Origin: an uncultured Bacteriovoracaceae bacterium
GTDB lineage: Bacteria; Bdellovibrionota; Bacteriovoracia; Bacteriovoracales; Bacteriovoracaceae
Direction of reading: 5' to 3'
DNA: 9,215 bases
Assembly: GCA_937952395.1 (NCBI GenBank)
Contig: CALFYV010000388.1
Coordinates: forward strand, 1-9,215
The position numbers and the translations under genes are program-made. This document shows, piece by piece, positions 8,233-9,215 of this stretch. Position 1 is the first letter of the stretch; the number at the start of each line of letters is the position of its first letter. Below the pieces are notes generated by a model, which was not told the DNA's origin, ran no database searches, and saw only the letters and a program-made list of their open reading frames with translations.

Positions 8233-8248
8233 TGGCACGGCTTTAGCA
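8233..8248 (+). promoter_or_regulatory. Sigma-54 (RpoN) -24/-12 promoter
   Basis: TGGCACGGCTTTAGCA matches the consensus TGGCACG-N4-TTGCA with a single mismatch (TAGCA for TTGCA). The invariant GG and GC are present with exactly the required ten bases between them. Transcription would begin near 8258-8259, about 82 bases before the TTG start of the next gene. Such promoters are silent without an ATP-dependent enhancer-binding protein, which fits the repeat cluster upstream. Confidence 0.75.
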
Positions 8249-8264
8249 TAGTTAATAATTCTCA

Positions 8265-8305
8265 AAGGGCATGGATGGCCCTTGTTGTTATTCCCATGGA
8301 TGGGA
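8265..8305 (+). promoter_or_regulatory. Leader with two CATGGATG hairpins, candidate CsrA/RsmA binding sites
   Basis: Hairpin 1 pairs AAGGGC (8265-8270) with GCCCTT (8278-8283). Hairpin 2 pairs TCCC (8292-8295) with GGGA (8302-8305). Each exposes GGA in a loop within the same octamer CATGGATG (8270-8277 and 8295-8302, 25 bases apart). The octamer fits CANGGANG, the core of the known CsrA/RsmA consensus. A third GGA lies in the Shine-Dalgarno site at 8328-8333. CsrA control is inferred from these matches. Confidence 0.5.
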
Positions 8306-8327
8306 TTTAATAATTGAGCATAGAAGT

Positions 8328-8333
8328 AGGGAG
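8328..8333 (+). promoter_or_regulatory. Ribosome binding site fixing a TTG start
   Basis: AGGGAG is followed by six bases and then TTG at 8340-8342. The earlier in-frame ATG at 8271 lies within the first leader hairpin, only about 12 bases from the predicted transcript start and without a properly spaced site, so TTG is preferred. Confidence 0.75.
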
Positions 8334-8339
8334 AAAAAA

Positions 8340-8669
8340 TTGAATTTATTTATATATGTTTTCATAGTCAATTTGACTCTTCTTAGTTCCAATGCATTTT
8401 CAACTCAATTCACCCATTCTTCGTCTTCTTGTTCCAAGAAATTTGAAGGTGTCGTAGAGCAAGTACTTGAGCCTGAAGCCCCTGTACATAACTTCTCTAA
8501 ACGAACTGTCATATTCAAAGTTAGTAAAAAACTCAAAGGTGTGATTGCCGATGTTGAGCAAGTTAAGCTTTTGAAATTTGGCCCTGTCAGTGTTGAAAAG
8601 GGGCAAATATATGAGGTGCAGCTAGAGAAAGAGAGTATTTGTTCTATTCAAAGAATAAGCTCTCACTAG
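8340..8669 (+). CDS. Small exported protein, possible NTR/TIMP-like fold
   Basis: With the TTG start the product has 109 residues and begins with a clean Sec signal peptide (NLFIYVFIVNLTLLSSNAFS, cleavage likely after residue 21). Starting at the ATG at 8271 would put a polar 23-residue extension in front of that signal, which is why TTG is chosen. The mature part of about 88 residues has two cysteines (31 and 101) that could form a disulfide. It shows the pattern FEGVVEQV...VIFKVSKKLKG...VEKGQIYEVQL...C. This is reminiscent of the OB-fold NTR/TIMP family (F-x-G-x-V, F-x-V-x-K-x-x-K-G, G-x-x-Y-x-V, C), whose animal members inhibit metalloproteases. The resemblance is by eye only. The metzincin gene starts 30 bases downstream, probably in the same transcript, driven by the sigma-54 promoter. 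Confidence 0.75.
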   Translation: MNLFIYVFIVNLTLLSSNAFSTQFTHSSSSCSKKFEGVVEQVLEPEAPVHNFSKRTVIFKVSKKLKGVIADVEQVKLLKFGPVSVEKGQIYEVQLEKESICSIQRISSH

Positions 8670-8699
8670 AAATCAATCTCAGGATGAGAGGAAAATTTT

Positions 8700-9215
8700 A
8701 TGGCAAAATGGATGTTGCCCATTTTTATTTTTTGTAATCTTTATGCCTATGAGTTTACCCAAGATTATCAACAGGGTTTTTATTGGCAGACGACACCTGT
8801 TAATTTTAGTGTTGTGAACCCAGATTCAAGCATTACACCACTACTTCATCCGAGTGTAAGGGCAATACTAAAACAAGAAGTGGATACGGCAGTGAACGCC
8901 TGGCACTCAGGTTTAGGTGAAATTCTTTGGAATGTGAGCCCAATCGTTTTATCTTCAGCAGTTTCAGGAACTAATTTGGTTCGTTGGTCCAATGACATAG
9001 AGGGTGAGACGGGATTTAATTCATCTTCAACTTTAGCCGTTACATTACGTTATATAAATGGCCCTTTTTACGTACGTAGTGAAATAATTTTAAATGCCAA
9101 CCATCCTACACTGAGAAACCAATATGCTCTTCGATCGACTTTGATTCATGAATTTGGTCATACTTATGGGCTTGGTCATTCAGCTGATTATAACGCTATT
9201 ATGTATTACTCCTAT
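8700..9215 (+). CDS. Secreted metzincin zinc metalloprotease (matrixin-like), 3' end outside the window
   Basis: The frame is open from the ATG at 8700 to the last base (172 codons). GAGAGG at 8686-8691 is the ribosome binding site. Residues 1-16 (MAKWMLPIFIFCNLYA) form a probable signal peptide. The zinc site HEFGHTYGLGH is at residues 150-160 and fits HExxHxxGxxH: His150, His154 and His160 would bind zinc, and Glu151 would be the catalytic base. IMYYSY at 167-172 supplies the methionine of the Met-turn, so the catalytic core is nearly complete at the edge. The N-terminal part (VNFSVVNPDSS, then ILKQEVDTAVNAWHSG) resembles the start of matrixin catalytic domains. No PRCGxPD cysteine-switch prodomain is present, so latency by that mechanism is not expected. 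The substrate is unknown. It follows the small exported protein by 30 bases and probably shares its promoter. Confidence 0.9.
   Translation, partial: MAKWMLPIFIFCNLYAYEFTQDYQQGFYWQTTPVNFSVVNPDSSITPLLHPSVRAILKQEVDTAVNAWHSGLGEILWNVSPIVLSSAVSGTNLVRWSNDIEGETGFNSSSTLAVTLRYINGPFYVRSEIILNANHPTLRNQYALRSTLIHEFGHTYGLGHSADYNAIMYYSY

Noticed and set aside
8271..8339. Upstream ATG start adding 23 residues to the small exported protein
   Set aside because: It would bury the signal peptide, lies in the leader hairpin near the predicted transcript start, and lacks a properly spaced ribosome binding site, whereas TTG at 8340 has a good one.

Overview
The window is about 9.2 kb of low-GC bacterial DNA with strong Shine-Dalgarno sites, lipoprotein and Sec signal peptides, a groESL operon and a candidate sigma-54 promoter. 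It is clearly from a Gram-negative-type bacterium. Gene content and codon use would fit the Bdellovibrionota (Bacteriovorax-like predators), but that placement is an impression from protein style, not a demonstrated result.

Layout, left to right. (1) polA (DNA polymerase I) enters from the left edge on the + strand and ends at 2407. An in-frame TGA at 89-91 interrupts its 5'-nuclease domain. (2) Two minus-strand genes follow. The first is a lipoprotein of unknown function with an internal duplication (3310 down to 2408), whose stop codon directly abuts the polA stop. The second, upstream of it, is a CLC-type chloride/proton antiporter with two CBS domains (5189 down to 3375). (3) groES and groEL (5369-7313, + strand) form a classic chaperonin operon. 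It ends in a strong hairpin terminator, and an in-frame TAA at 6894-6896 interrupts groEL. (4) A START-domain (lipid-binding fold) exported protein lies on the minus strand (8064 down to 7372) and converges on the same terminator. (5) A 275-bp regulatory region is followed by two + strand genes for exported proteins: a small protein with a possible NTR/TIMP-like fold (8340-8669) and a metzincin zinc protease that runs off the right edge (8700-9215).

The most interesting part is the right end. A near-consensus sigma-54 promoter (8233-8248) is preceded by clustered inverted and direct repeats placed where an enhancer-binding activator would sit. It is followed by a leader with two hairpins that each show the same CATGGATG, which matches the core of the CsrA/RsmA binding consensus. 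The first gene starts at TTG just after a good Shine-Dalgarno site. This looks like a tightly controlled secreted metalloprotease module, possibly with a protease inhibitor-like partner.

The second notable point is that two normally essential genes, polA and groEL, each carry exactly one premature stop in an otherwise intact frame. Both stops are explicable by a single G-to-T change, and a third likely G-to-T change sits next to the polA stop. Sequence error in a draft or damaged template is the simplest explanation; real mutation cannot be excluded from the sequence alone.
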